DNA of 64,000 nucleotides from Rickettsia typhi (lineage in GTDB: Bacteria > Pseudomonadota > Alphaproteobacteria > WRAU01 > Hepatincolaceae): the NCBI GenBank assembly GCA_945888065.1, contig CAMCZU010000001.1, forward strand, positions 1-64,000. Reading direction: 5' to 3'. The notes below the pieces were generated by a model that saw only the letters and a list, made by a program, of their open reading frames with translations, was not told the origin of the DNA and did not search any database. Positions 47,979 through 58,300 of this stretch are shown here, in pieces; the first letter of the stretch is position 1, and every line of letters begins with the position of its first letter. A program made the position numbers and the translations under genes.

Positions 47979-49436
47979 TTAGTTTGACCAAAAATTTTTA
48001 CTAAAAATAATAATTACACCTAAAATTTCTAGTCTTCCAAGGAGCATTAACATAACTAATATCCATTTTCCTCCATCTGGAATAGAAGCAAAAGTACCAC
48101 TAGGACCTACCACTTGACCAATACCTGGTCCAACATTTGTTAAACAAGCAACACTTGCAGAAAATGCTGTAATAAAGTCTAAATTCATTGCCGATAAACA
48201 CACAGAACCAAAAGCTAAAAATATTAAAAAAAGAAACAAATAAGAAAAAATATTAATAGACATATCAGAAGTAATAATTTTATTATTATAATAAGAAACA
48301 GAAATATGCTTATTTAAAAATAATTTATCAACTGCAGATTTTAATACTTGATATGCAATTTGAAAGCGATAAACCTTAATTCCACAGGCAGTAGATCCAC
48401 CGCATCCACCAATAAACATTACAAAAAATAGCATCATTGTAGGAAAATATCCAAAACCTGTATAATCAACATTTACAAGCCCTGTCCCTGTTAATAAAGA
48501 TACAACAGAAAATGATGCATACCTAAAAGAATTAAAACTAGATAACCCATTATGAAAATATAAATAACTAAACAATAACAACACCGAAATAATTAATATT
48601 TTAAAATAACCAATAACTTGTGAGTCACTAAATAAATTTATTTTTCTTAAAAATATAAAATAATATAATAAAATATAAGGCATGCCACCAATAATCATAG
48701 ATATCATTAAAATTATTTCTGCAGTTGGATTATTAAAATATGCAATTGAACTATTTTTATTTGAAAAACCCGCGGTTGATACAGATGTAAAAGAGTGAAT
48801 TAAAGAATCAAAAAAATTCAAATCTGCAACATACATCAACAATATAATTATAATTACAGTAATTACACTATAAATAAGCAAAATACCCAAAGCAATTGTT
48901 TTTACTTTTTTAAATGCACTATCAAAAGTTTCAAATGCTTCTAACTTAAATAGTTGCATTCCCCCGCCTTGAATAGATGGAAATAACAAAATACCAATTA
49001 CAATAATACCAATTCCCCCAATCCACTGCATTAATGCTCTCCAAAAATGCAATCCATAAGAAAGCTGATCTAAATCTGTTATAACAGTAGCACCTGTGGT
49101 AGTAATCCCTGACATAATTTCAAAATAAGCATCGGTATAACTTAAATTTAAATAACTAAAACTCAAAGGTAGTGCTGCAAAAGCAACTACAATAATCCAA
49201 GATAAAATTGTAATTAAAAATCCATCTTTAGCAGACATTACACCTAAATTTTCTTCTTTATTTGCAAATGCAAAAGTAAAACCAATAAATGTAGTAAAAA
49301 GAGAAAAAATAAAAAAACTTTTAGATGAACTTCTATTAAAAAAAAAGTCTATAAAAGCAGGAATCAACATCAATACACCAACTAAAGATATAATGTATCC
49401 AATAAAATGTAAGATTAGCCTAAATTTAATATTCAT
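47979..49436 (-). CDS. TrkH-family potassium uptake protein
   Basis: K+ channel-like membrane subunit of the Trk system, 485 residues with about ten helices and four pore segments. The first filter region is SGITTTGATVI and the others include SVSTAGFSN, SLLTGTGLVN and CLTNVGPGIG. FWRALMQWIGGIGIIVI is the TrkH signature. It normally works with the cytoplasmic NAD-binding TrkA, which is not in the window. Confidence 0.9.
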   Translation of the reverse strand: MNIKFRLILHFIGYIISLVGVLMLIPAFIDFFFNRSSSKSFFIFSLFTTFIGFTFAFANKEENLGVMSAKDGFLITILSWIIVVAFAALPLSFSYLNLSYTDAYFEIMSGITTTGATVITDLDQLSYGLHFWRALMQWIGGIGIIVIGILLFPSIQGGGMQLFKLEAFETFDSAFKKVKTIALGILLIYSVITVIIIILLMYVADLNFFDSLIHSFTSVSTAGFSNKNSSIAYFNNPTAEIILMISMIIGGMPYILLYYFIFLRKINLFSDSQVIGYFKILIISVLLLFSYLYFHNGLSSFNSFRYASFSVVSLLTGTGLVNVDYTGFGYFPTMMLFFVMFIGGCGGSTACGIKVYRFQIAYQVLKSAVDKLFLNKHISVSYYNNKIITSDMSINIFSYLFLFLIFLAFGSVCLSAMNLDFITAFSASVACLTNVGPGIGQVVGPSGTFASIPDGGKWILVMLMLLGRLEILGVIIIFSKNFWSN

Positions 49437-49560
49437 AATAAACCATTAATAAAAAATTTTTTTCTAGTGTCTTAATACTAAGATTAATACAAGTAAGTGT
49501 CAAGGAATTATAAAACTTAAATATCCCTAAATAAATTAAATAATATTATTTAAATAATTC

Positions 49561-49761
49561 TTAACTTTTACCTGCTATCATAGTAAATAGAATGATTTTA
49601 GCAAATAAAATTATTAAAAAATAAATATAATCAATGAGGGTATGTATGTCTAATTCTTTAACATTTTTATCACAATTTTTAAAAAACACTAAAAACCCTA
49701 ATACAAACCCTAATACAAATATATCTACTATAGAATCTACAATATTAAAAATAAAAAACAC
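49561..49761 (-). CDS. Doubtful small membrane ORF
   Basis: A 66-codon frame with GTG start and two hydrophobic segments, with no visible ribosome binding site and no recognised motif. If it is not real, the 49437-49803 stretch is an AT-rich spacer between trkH and tRNA-Gln with nothing else I can identify. It includes the short direct repeat CCTAATACAAA (49695-49717). Confidence 0.2.
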   Translation of the reverse strand: MFFIFNIVDSIVDIFVLGFVLGFLVFFKNCDKNVKELDIHTLIDYIYFLIILFAKIILFTMIAGKS

Positions 49762-49803
49762 AAATATAATTGATAAGAAAACAAAAAAATTAGAAAAATA
49801 AAG

Positions 49804-49879
49804 TGGCTGGGGTGGAAGGATTCGAACCCTCGGAATGATCGGATCAAAACCGATTGCCTTACCGCTTGGCTACACCCCA
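49804..49879 (-). tRNA. tRNA-Gln (anticodon TTG)
   Basis: 76 nt with encoded CCA. Acceptor stem TGGGGTG pairs with CACCCCA. Anticodon stem ATCGG/CCGAT encloses loop TTTTGAT, giving anticodon TTG (reads CAA). The T arm has GGTTCGAATC. Confidence 0.95.
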
Positions 49880-49954
49880 ATTTAAAAATCATAGAGATTT
49901 ATACAAATTAACAAGAATGATTATAAGATAAAATAGGCTAAATAGCAATCTTTT

Positions 49955-50818
49955 TTATCTTATAATGTAAGATTTATTACAAAATTCGCACTTAACTTCT
50001 ATTTCTCCACTTTCATTTTTTAAATCTTGTTTATCTTTAGTAGAAAAATTTATTATCATATCTTGAACTTTTTCTAAAGAACAAGAACAATTATATTGAT
50101 AATATTTTTTATCATAAGTAATAACTTCAAATTCATTATAAAGCTTATATAAAATATCATACAAATTATCACTAAACATTTCTTCTTGTGTAAGAGTATT
50201 AGATAAAATCTCTAAGGTATTAAAATCTTCTTTATGTTTTGCACTTTCTTCAAATGTTTCATAAACATTAGGAATCATTTGTAAAAATAAAGCACCGCAT
50301 TTTTTAGACTTAACATCAGAAAAAAATTTAATATAAGTTTTAATTTGTTCAGAATCTCTAAACCATCCATTTGCAACATCAGTTATATCTTTACCATCCA
50401 TAGCAACAATAGCTTGATATGGTTGTTGTTGAATGTTCTGATTCAAATGAAAAATCAAAAATCCTTTACCTATTAAATCTTTAAAATCTAATTGATCTTT
50501 GGTTGTTTGAAATTCTTTGTTTTGAGTCACAAAGGCTCTAATATCTCCATTTGATTTGTTATCTACTAGCAAAACTTTAATTAAACCATCAAAACAATTT
50601 ACTTGCAGTTTAAACACACCATCAAATTTAAAATTACTAGAAATAATTGTATTAAAAGCAATAGTTTCTAAAACAATTTGTTCTATTAATTGAGAAACAT
50701 TAAAATTATTAACAACAGATTCGCATACTTTGTTTAATCTTAAAATTTTACCCTTAACTCTAATATCTTTAAAGCTAAATGGAATTAAGATATCATCTTC
50801 ATTAAAAATAATTGCCAC
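49955..50818 (-). CDS. hslO: Redox-regulated chaperone Hsp33
   Basis: Holdase chaperone activated by oxidation of its zinc centre. The four redox-active cysteines are Cys244 and Cys246 (CSC) and Cys277 and Cys280 (CEFC) near the C-terminus, the expected CxC...CxxC arrangement. The core includes GKGFLIFHL and the FLQMIPN segment. At 287 residues it is normal. The start is GTG 50818 behind AAGGA overlapping the end of the reductase gene (2-bp gap), so the two are cotranscribed, a pairing that fits oxidative stress handling. Confidence 0.88.
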   Translation of the reverse strand: MAIIFNEDDILIPFSFKDIRVKGKILRLNKVCESVVNNFNVSQLIEQIVLETIAFNTIISSNFKFDGVFKLQVNCFDGLIKVLLVDNKSNGDIRAFVTQNKEFQTTKDQLDFKDLIGKGFLIFHLNQNIQQQPYQAIVAMDGKDITDVANGWFRDSEQIKTYIKFFSDVKSKKCGALFLQMIPNVYETFEESAKHKEDFNTLEILSNTLTQEEMFSDNLYDILYKLYNEFEVITYDKKYYQYNCSCSLEKVQDMIINFSTKDKQDLKNESGEIEVKCEFCNKSYIIR

Positions 50819-50820
50819 AA

Positions 50821-51831
50821 TTATTCCTTAGATGTTGAATGCACAAAATGAAATACCTTGTTTGGAAAAACATATCTCCAAGCACTATGGACTGCCATTG
50901 CAGCCTCTCCAAATCCTGTGGTTATTAACTTTAATTTGCCTTCATATTGAGCAACATCACCAACTGCAAAAATACCAGGTAGCTTAGTTTCACAAACAGA
51001 ATTAATAACTTCTATAGATGAATGTAGCTTGTTAATGTTAAAGCCCCACTTTTCTAATTCTCCCAAGCTTCTTGATAGCCCAAAAAAAGCTAATAAGCAA
51101 TCTGCTTGTAAATCTAACACTTCAGAGTTCATATTTTTAATACTTACTTTATTTAACATTCCATCGGTCCCTGTAATTCCATCTAAATTATAGGGTATCA
51201 TCATTTCAATTTTTTTATCTAATACTAAATCATTCAAAGTATTTAAAGAAGATGGTGAAGCCCTAAAATTATTACGTCTATGCACAACATATATTTTTTT
51301 AGCAATTCCAACAAGACCAATTGCCCAATCAACTGCAGAATCTCCGCCCCCTGCAATTACAACTACTTTATTTTTAAAATCTTGCGGATTTTTAACTGAA
51401 TAAAAAACTGATTTATTTTCATAAGATTCAATATTATCAAAAGGTAAACGATTAGGACCAAAAGCACCTGCCCCCGCTGCTATTACAATTGCTTTGCAGT
51501 TAATGCAATCATTTTTAGATGTAGATACTTTAAAAGTTTTATTATCATTAATATGCAAATTAGTTATAAAGCGAGACATCAAATAAGTATTTTTATTAAA
51601 TTGATTCGCTTGAAGAGTTAAATTATTAACTAAATCTTTTGCTAAAATTTTTTCAAACCCAGCTACATCATAAATATTTTTATAAGGATAAAGAGCATTT
51701 AATTGTCCACCAATTTCATCTAAAGCATCTACAACAATGTTATCCATAGATAAAAATCCCGCTTGATAACTTGCAAACAAACCAACAGGACCAGCACCAA
51801 CGATAAGCATATCTGTATTATATTCTTTCAT
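50821..51831 (-). CDS. Ferredoxin-NADP(+) reductase (thioredoxin-reductase-like, YumC type)
   Basis: Flavoprotein moving electrons between NADPH and ferredoxin. The FAD motif IVGAGPVGLFASYQAG and NADPH motif VIAGGGDSAVDWAIGL are intact, as are GGQLNALYPYKNIYDV and the C-terminal IFAVGDVAQY..KLKLITTGFGEAA. The redox CxxC of true thioredoxin reductases is absent, which places it with YumC/TrxR-like ferredoxin reductases. At 336 residues it is complete. Upstream partner of hslO. Confidence 0.88.
   Translation of the reverse strand: MKEYNTDMLIVGAGPVGLFASYQAGFLSMDNIVVDALDEIGGQLNALYPYKNIYDVAGFEKILAKDLVNNLTLQANQFNKNTYLMSRFITNLHINDNKTFKVSTSKNDCINCKAIVIAAGAGAFGPNRLPFDNIESYENKSVFYSVKNPQDFKNKVVVIAGGGDSAVDWAIGLVGIAKKIYVVHRRNNFRASPSSLNTLNDLVLDKKIEMMIPYNLDGITGTDGMLNKVSIKNMNSEVLDLQADCLLAFFGLSRSLGELEKWGFNINKLHSSIEVINSVCETKLPGIFAVGDVAQYEGKLKLITTGFGEAAMAVHSAWRYVFPNKVFHFVHSTSKE
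50825..50829 (-). promoter_or_regulatory. Ribosome binding site of hslO inside the reductase gene end
   Basis: AAGGA within the last codons of the reductase gene, six bases before GTG 50818; it supports the non-ATG start of hslO. Confidence 0.7.
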
Positions 51832-51945
51832 TTTTTTTTATTACCAATTTATATTAATGTTAATTAAAATATACAAAAGTTTAACATATTTATATATTTA
51901 TTGTTTATAATTTATATATTAATATAAATATTAAAACAAATTACA

Positions 51946-52404
51946 ATGAATAATAAAAACTCTACTATTGCTTTACACAACTTAGAAGACACTAAAAAAA
52001 TAGCTTATCAATTAGCTAGTCATACACTTGCAGGTGATGTTTTTTGTATGAAAGGAAATATTGGAGTTGGAAAAACTACATTTTGCCAATTTTTTATTGA
52101 ATATTTTCTTCCTAAAAGCACAGCTTTAAGCCCTACTTTTAGTATAATTAATTCTTATGATACTAAAAAATTTAGTATTTATCATTTAGATTTATACCGA
52201 ATTCAAAATCCTCAAGAATTGATTGAACTAGGATTAGATGAAATTTTAAACAACAATGTTGCATTAATTGAATGGAGTGAAAATTTAAAAAATTATTTTA
52301 TATATAATCCTATTTATTTAACACTAAGTGTGCAAAATAATATTCATTATATAGATATTGCTTGTTCAAATGAATCTCAATTTAATAGATTTTTTCCAAA
52401 ATGA
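51946..52404 (+). CDS. tsaE: tRNA threonylcarbamoyladenosine biosynthesis ATPase TsaE
   Basis: ATPase of the t6A37 pathway. The P-loop GNIGVGKTT, SPTFSIINSY and YHLDLYRI motifs are present in a 152-residue protein, normal for TsaE. The stop overlaps the addB start (ATGA at 52401-52404). In many alphaproteobacteria this gene is followed by the sugar kinase amgK and nucleotidyltransferase murU before addB; here addB follows directly. Confidence 0.93.
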   Translation: MNNKNSTIALHNLEDTKKIAYQLASHTLAGDVFCMKGNIGVGKTTFCQFFIEYFLPKSTALSPTFSIINSYDTKKFSIYHLDLYRIQNPQELIELGLDEILNNNVALIEWSENLKNYFIYNPIYLTLSVQNNIHYIDIACSNESQFNRFFPK

Positions 52405-55340
52405 TATACAACATTCCTTTTTGCAAATCTCTTTTAGACGATTTTAGTAATTTATTATTAAATGAAGTTAAACATCACAAAGAAAAGCTAAACGAATATA
52501 TTATTTTATTACCAAACTTACGATTGTTAAGCTCTTTACAACGATCTTTTTTAAACAATTCTAATGCTCAAAGCTTAATTTTGCCAAAAATGATATCAAT
52601 TGAAAATCTTGATTATTTTTTAAGTGATATAAGCATCTTAACTAATAAACAAAAAAAAGACTTACATTATGAAGATTTTTTTAAAAACACTATTTCTCTA
52701 ACCCAAAGAAACTTTATTTTATCTAGGCTAATTATAAAAAAAGATCCTCAGCATACTCCATCACAAGCTTTGCACAAAGCTCAACTTTTAGGAGAAATTA
52801 TAGATAGAGGATACGAAGAAAATTTAGATTTTAATTCTATTACAAAAATTATTGATTCTAACTTAGCAAATCATTGGCAAGAAATTATTCAATTTTTAGA
52901 TATAGCTTTAAATTCTTGGCATCAAATTTTATCTCAAAAAAATATGATAGATATTGCATACAAAAAAACTTTAATATACAACATTCAAAATGAATTATGG
53001 AAAATTCAGCCTCCAAATACTCAAATTATTGCTTTAAATATTTCTTCTTATTTTAAGAGTGTAATTAGCTTACAACATACTATTAATAATTTAAAAAATG
53101 GTAGGTTATTTTTTTATGGCATAGATAATAATATTTTTACAGAAACAACTCTATCATACAATCATCCTCAAAAAGTTTATCAATATATGTTTGAAGCAAT
53201 GAATGTTAAGCAAAACAATATTAAGCAACTTTGTAAAATAGAAGATAAAAAAGAAACATTTATTCATAGATTATTTGATACAAATATTTACAAAAAATTT
53301 AGCATTGCAAATATTAAAAATATAACTAATAAGCTATCTATAATTGCTACAAAAAATGAAGAAATTGAAGCAAAAACTATAGCTTTAATTTTAAGAGAAA
53401 CACTCCAAACACCTAATAAAACAGCAGGTTTTATTAGCAACAACCAAAGTTTAATTTTTAGGGTAAAAAATGAATTACTAAAATGGAACCTTGAAATTAA
53501 CGACTATTTAGGAGAAAAATTAACACAAAGCAATCAAGCTAAGTTTTTTTTACTTGTAGGTGAAATAATTAACAATAATTTTGAACCTACTTCTTTTTTA
53601 TCTTTACTAAAGCATCCATTTTTTCATATACAAAAATATAATCAAACAGAGCTAAAATTGCTTATTGATAACCTAGATTTACATATTATGCGAAACAGCT
53701 TTTATAACAATGGTTTTGAAGAGCTATATAACAATTGCAATAAAAATAAATATCCAGATCTGTTTTTGTTTCTTAAAAATTTAGAAGAATATTTTAAAGA
53801 TTTTAAAAAAATTTCTTCTCAACCTACTAAAAAAATTAATTTTTCACAAACACTCATCAAGCATATTCAATTATGTGAAGCTTTATGTAAATATGAAGAT
53901 AATTTTTTAATATGGTCAAATCAAGAAGGCAAAGAATTATCACTCTTATTAGCTAAGCTAATTGAAGAATCTCAAGAGCTAGATTTGTTAAACTTTAAAG
54001 AATACCTCAATATTTTAACATCAATTATAGATGAAAATAAATTAACACATTTTTATAACAAGCATCCTCGCCTATTTTTATATGGTAATTTACAAAGTAT
54101 AGGAATTCAAAATGATATAATGATAATTAGCAATTTGAATGAAAATGCTACCCCTTATATTGATAAACAAAATCCTTGGCTAAATAAATATATGATGAAA
54201 AATATAGGAATGCTTAGCAATGACTATAAAATAGGGCTTCAGGCAAATGTTTTTTGCCAAATTTTAGGTAGTTCTGAGGTAGTGCTTTCAAGATCTCAAA
54301 AAGATAAAGGTAATTTAACCACCCCATCTCGTTGGTTATTAAAATTAATTACAACTTTACAATACTACAAAATTGATTCGTTAAATCATAAGGCTTATTT
54401 AAGCGATTTTGCACAGCATTATTTTAATAATACAAACATATCAACCAAAATTTCTCTGCCATTTTTTTCAACAACACAAGATAATTTTAAAAAAATTTCA
54501 GCTACAAAAGTAGAGCTTTTAATTCAAAACCCATATGTGTTTTTTATCCAAGAAATTTTAAAAATTAAATATTTAGAAAATATTAATCCTCCAATTCAAG
54601 CATCTGTAATTGGAACCTTGCTTCATAATGTATTAGAAGATTTTTTTAAAAATTTACATATAAAAAAAGATTTATCTTATGATCAAATGATTTTTTTATT
54701 ATTAGATTTATGTAAAAAATATTTTAATAAATTAAATAATGATATTATTTTCTCTTTATTTAAACTTCCTGCTCTTAAAAATACTCTTAATAAATTTATT
54801 GAACTTAAAATTAATGATATTCATTTAGCAAAAGAACATTTTATTGAATGTTTAGGAGAATTAAATTTAACATTGCATAATAATACAAATATAACATTAG
54901 TAGGCAAAGCAGATAGAATAACACTATATAAGAATAATTCTATAGAAATTGCAGATTATAAAACAAGCTCAAAAGATAGTATTTTAACTTACCAAAGACA
55001 GCTTGAAATTCTATCTTTAATTTTATATAACAATGGATTTAAAAATATAACTTTTAACCCAAAATTACATAATTTATATGCAAATTATATATATTTACCT
55101 AAAACATTTACAAAAGATATTAAAATTTTAAACATTAGTTATCAAGATGATATACAAAATCAAATAGATACTTGGAAAGATGAAATAATAAATTTGCTAA
55201 ATAATTATCTTGTTAACAATCAACCATATCTTTGGACTACTCACAAAAACATAGCAAGTCCATATTTGCATTTTGCAAGATATTTAGAATTTAACACAAA
55301 TTTAGACGACTTAATTGAAGAAGAAGAAAATAATGAATAA
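52401..55340 (+). CDS. addB: Double-strand break repair protein AddB
   Basis: Subunit of the AddAB helicase-nuclease that processes DNA ends for RecA. The 979-residue protein has a divergent, inactive helicase-like N-terminus and a C-terminal PD-(D/E)XK nuclease: FKKISATKVELLIQNPYVFF, ASVIGTLLHNVLEDFF and LVGKADRI...IEIADYKTSSKDSI, with the catalytic Asp and Lys in ADYKT. It overlaps tsaE by four bases and addA by eight, so the three are translationally coupled. Confidence 0.92.
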   Translation: MIYNIPFCKSLLDDFSNLLLNEVKHHKEKLNEYIILLPNLRLLSSLQRSFLNNSNAQSLILPKMISIENLDYFLSDISILTNKQKKDLHYEDFFKNTISLTQRNFILSRLIIKKDPQHTPSQALHKAQLLGEIIDRGYEENLDFNSITKIIDSNLANHWQEIIQFLDIALNSWHQILSQKNMIDIAYKKTLIYNIQNELWKIQPPNTQIIALNISSYFKSVISLQHTINNLKNGRLFFYGIDNNIFTETTLSYNHPQKVYQYMFEAMNVKQNNIKQLCKIEDKKETFIHRLFDTNIYKKFSIANIKNITNKLSIIATKNEEIEAKTIALILRETLQTPNKTAGFISNNQSLIFRVKNELLKWNLEINDYLGEKLTQSNQAKFFLLVGEIINNNFEPTSFLSLLKHPFFHIQKYNQTELKLLIDNLDLHIMRNSFYNNGFEELYNNCNKNKYPDLFLFLKNLEEYFKDFKKISSQPTKKINFSQTLIKHIQLCEALCKYEDNFLIWSNQEGKELSLLLAKLIEESQELDLLNFKEYLNILTSIIDENKLTHFYNKHPRLFLYGNLQSIGIQNDIMIISNLNENATPYIDKQNPWLNKYMMKNIGMLSNDYKIGLQANVFCQILGSSEVVLSRSQKDKGNLTTPSRWLLKLITTLQYYKIDSLNHKAYLSDFAQHYFNNTNISTKISLPFFSTTQDNFKKISATKVELLIQNPYVFFIQEILKIKYLENINPPIQASVIGTLLHNVLEDFFKNLHIKKDLSYDQMIFLLLDLCKKYFNKLNNDIIFSLFKLPALKNTLNKFIELKINDIHLAKEHFIECLGELNLTLHNNTNITLVGKADRITLYKNNSIEIADYKTSSKDSILTYQRQLEILSLILYNNGFKNITFNPKLHNLYANYIYLPKTFTKDIKILNISYQDDIQNQIDTWKDEIINLLNNYLVNNQPYLWTTHKNIASPYLHFARYLEFNTNLDDLIEEEENNE

Positions 55341-58300
55341 AAACCTTATCCCAAATTCCAAACAAATTTTAGCTTCTAATCCTAATGTTAATGTATGGGT
55401 AAGTGCATCAGCAGGAACAGGTAAAACCAAAATTTTAGTTGATAGAGTATTAAGATTACTCCTAAATGGTGAAAGTATTGAAAATATTTTGTGCATAACC
55501 TATACAAAAACAGCTTCTCAAGAAATGATAAACCGATTAATGGATATTTTAGCTAATTGGAGTATTTTAAAACCAGAACAGCTACAACGTAAGCTTTATG
55601 CTTTAACAAACGAACCTCCATCATCAGAACAAATTATCCTAGCAGAAACTTTATTTTCTAAATTATTAAATAATATGGAAAAAATTCAAATTCAAACAAT
55701 TCATTCTTTTTGTCAAAAAATTTTATCTCAGTTCCCTCTTGAAGCAAACTTGCCTACTAATTTTTATGTAATTGAAGATTCTTTAGCTAAAAATTTAAAA
55801 AAACAGGCAATTTATTATATATTAAATTTAAAGTTTAATAATTTAAGCAATGAAGATAATGAAAGTAAAAGCTTACTAACAAAAATCATTACCAATATGT
55901 CTGGCTTTACATTTGAATCTCAAATGGAAGATATGCTAACAAATTCCTATGAATTAGAACACATTATAGAGTTTTACAACCTTAATGCATCTTGGGATAA
56001 ATACGAAGATTCTTTATATAAATACCTAAACGCAAACAAAAACATTAAAAGTAATTCCTTAAAAGAGTCTTTGCTTAACAACCCAGAGACTATAGAATCT
56101 TTAAAAAAAATTACCTTAGAGCTAAATTCAAAAGAATCTAATCCGACCGCATTTAACAATGATTTTTTACTTTTTTTAAACAAATCTTTACCTGAAAGAA
56201 TTTTGCAGTTTAATTATTATCAACAAATATTTTTAACAGAAAAACTAACTCCTAGAAAAATCATAGTATCTAAAAAATACCTGCAAGGCTTTTCTCAAGA
56301 AACTCAAGATTTTATAAACAATACAATCTCAAAAGCTACAAACGATCTTGTTAATTTTCAACAAAGCTATAATAACCAACTAACTGCAGAAATTAACCTA
56401 GCTTTTATGAAAATTTCAATTGAAATTTATAATACTTATCAATATTTAAAAGAAGAATCTTCTTTGGTAGACTTTAATGATTTAATTATAAAAACTCATA
56501 AACTACTTAGCAAATCTACTATGAAAGATTGGATTTTATACAAGCTAGATAGCAAAATTAATCATATTTTAGTAGATGAAGCACAAGATACAAGCTTTTT
56601 ACAATGGGAAATTATTAAGCATTTTAGTGAAGATTTTTTTTCAGGACTTAGTGCCAAAGAAAATAAAAGAACAATTTTTATAGTTGGTGATATAAAGCAA
56701 TCTATTTACAGCTTTCAAGGGGCAGATCCTTATATTTTTAATACAATAAACTCTTATTTTAAAAATAAAATACTAAGCTCTAATTGTGCTTGGCATCAAA
56801 TTCCTCTTAATTTATCTTTTAGATCCAACAAAGGAATTATAAATACAATTAATAGCTTTATACCTAATTTATTTGACAATACAAAAGCACCCTATTTGAA
56901 AGAAGAATTTACACATACATCTAATTCTAAAGAAAACGATCCCTACAATGTTGAAATTTGGCCAAGCATATCACAAAACAAAGATAGCACTAACAAATAT
57001 GAAAGATATAAAAATTTAGCTCAAGCTATTACTAAAAAAATACAAAACCTCCATTTTGAACATAATATCGATTATTCTGATATTTTAATTTTATATAAAA
57101 AAAGGCAAAATAATAAAACTTTAACTTATTTAATTAAATTATTTAAAAATAATAATATTCCTATCTTAGGATTAGACAAAATAAATCTTAATGATAGCAT
57201 AGCAATCTTAGATTTATTATCTTTAACAAAATTTTTATTACAACACAATGATGATTTTTCATTGTGCTGTGTATTAAAAAGTCCTCTGTTTAATTTAAGT
57301 GATAATGATATTGTAAACCTAAAAACTCTAAGTAATACTTTAAAAGTAAACATATTTGAATCCCTTGAAAGTTCTTCTTTTAAACACATATATCAAGAGC
57401 TTAAATCTTTAATTGAAGATTCTAAAATATTAGGTGTGTTTGAATTGTTTTTTAAAATTTTATATACAAATAATGGTGTAAAAAAATTTGTTTCTAGATT
57501 AGGACAAGAAGTTATAGAAGCACTAAGTGAGTTTATGAACCTTATTTTAAACCAGTTTTTACCTAATAATACTAATACTTTACAAGTTTTTTTAAAATAT
57601 CTCTTAGAGCACACTCAAGATATTTCCAGAGACTCATCTGATAACACAAATAGTGTAAAGCTAATGACAATTCACGGAGCAAAAGGACTTGAGTCAAAGG
57701 TTGTATTTTTATTACAAGATCTAGATGATAAAACATCTTACACGAGCTTAATTCACAATAATAGTCCAACCAGTCCCCTTTTGTTATTAACACTATCATC
57801 TCAAAATAGAGCCAACATTTTAAATGAACTTTTAGAAAATTTACAAATTAAACAACAAGATGAATTAAAAAGATTATTTTATGTAGCAATTAGTAGGGCA
57901 AAAGAGCATTTATATATTTGTTCAGTATGCAAACAATTACCTACAGATACTAAGCCTAACCAAGTATGGTATAATTGCATTAACAACACTTTAATATCTA
58001 ATCAACATTGTTTTATTGAAGAAGAAAGCAGTTTTTTTACTGAAGATCTAAATTTTATATCAAAAACATATTATAAAACAACTCAAATTAAATCTAGCAC
58101 AAAAGATTCTTCACAATCTTTGGTAAATACAAATAGTCCATCTTGGTATGAAGAAACACCAATAGCAGAGAGTTCTTTATCTAAACCAATTAGTCCTTCT
58201 AAAATAGAAATAGATGAAAAATATTTTATCTCACCACTTGATATGCTATCTAAACAAATTAATCCTAAAATTAATAAAGGATTAGTTATTCATAAAATCT

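Noticed and set aside
55311-55496. 61-codon minus-strand frame over the addB-addA junction
   Set aside because: Antisense shadow of the conserved AddA Walker A region with no independent support.
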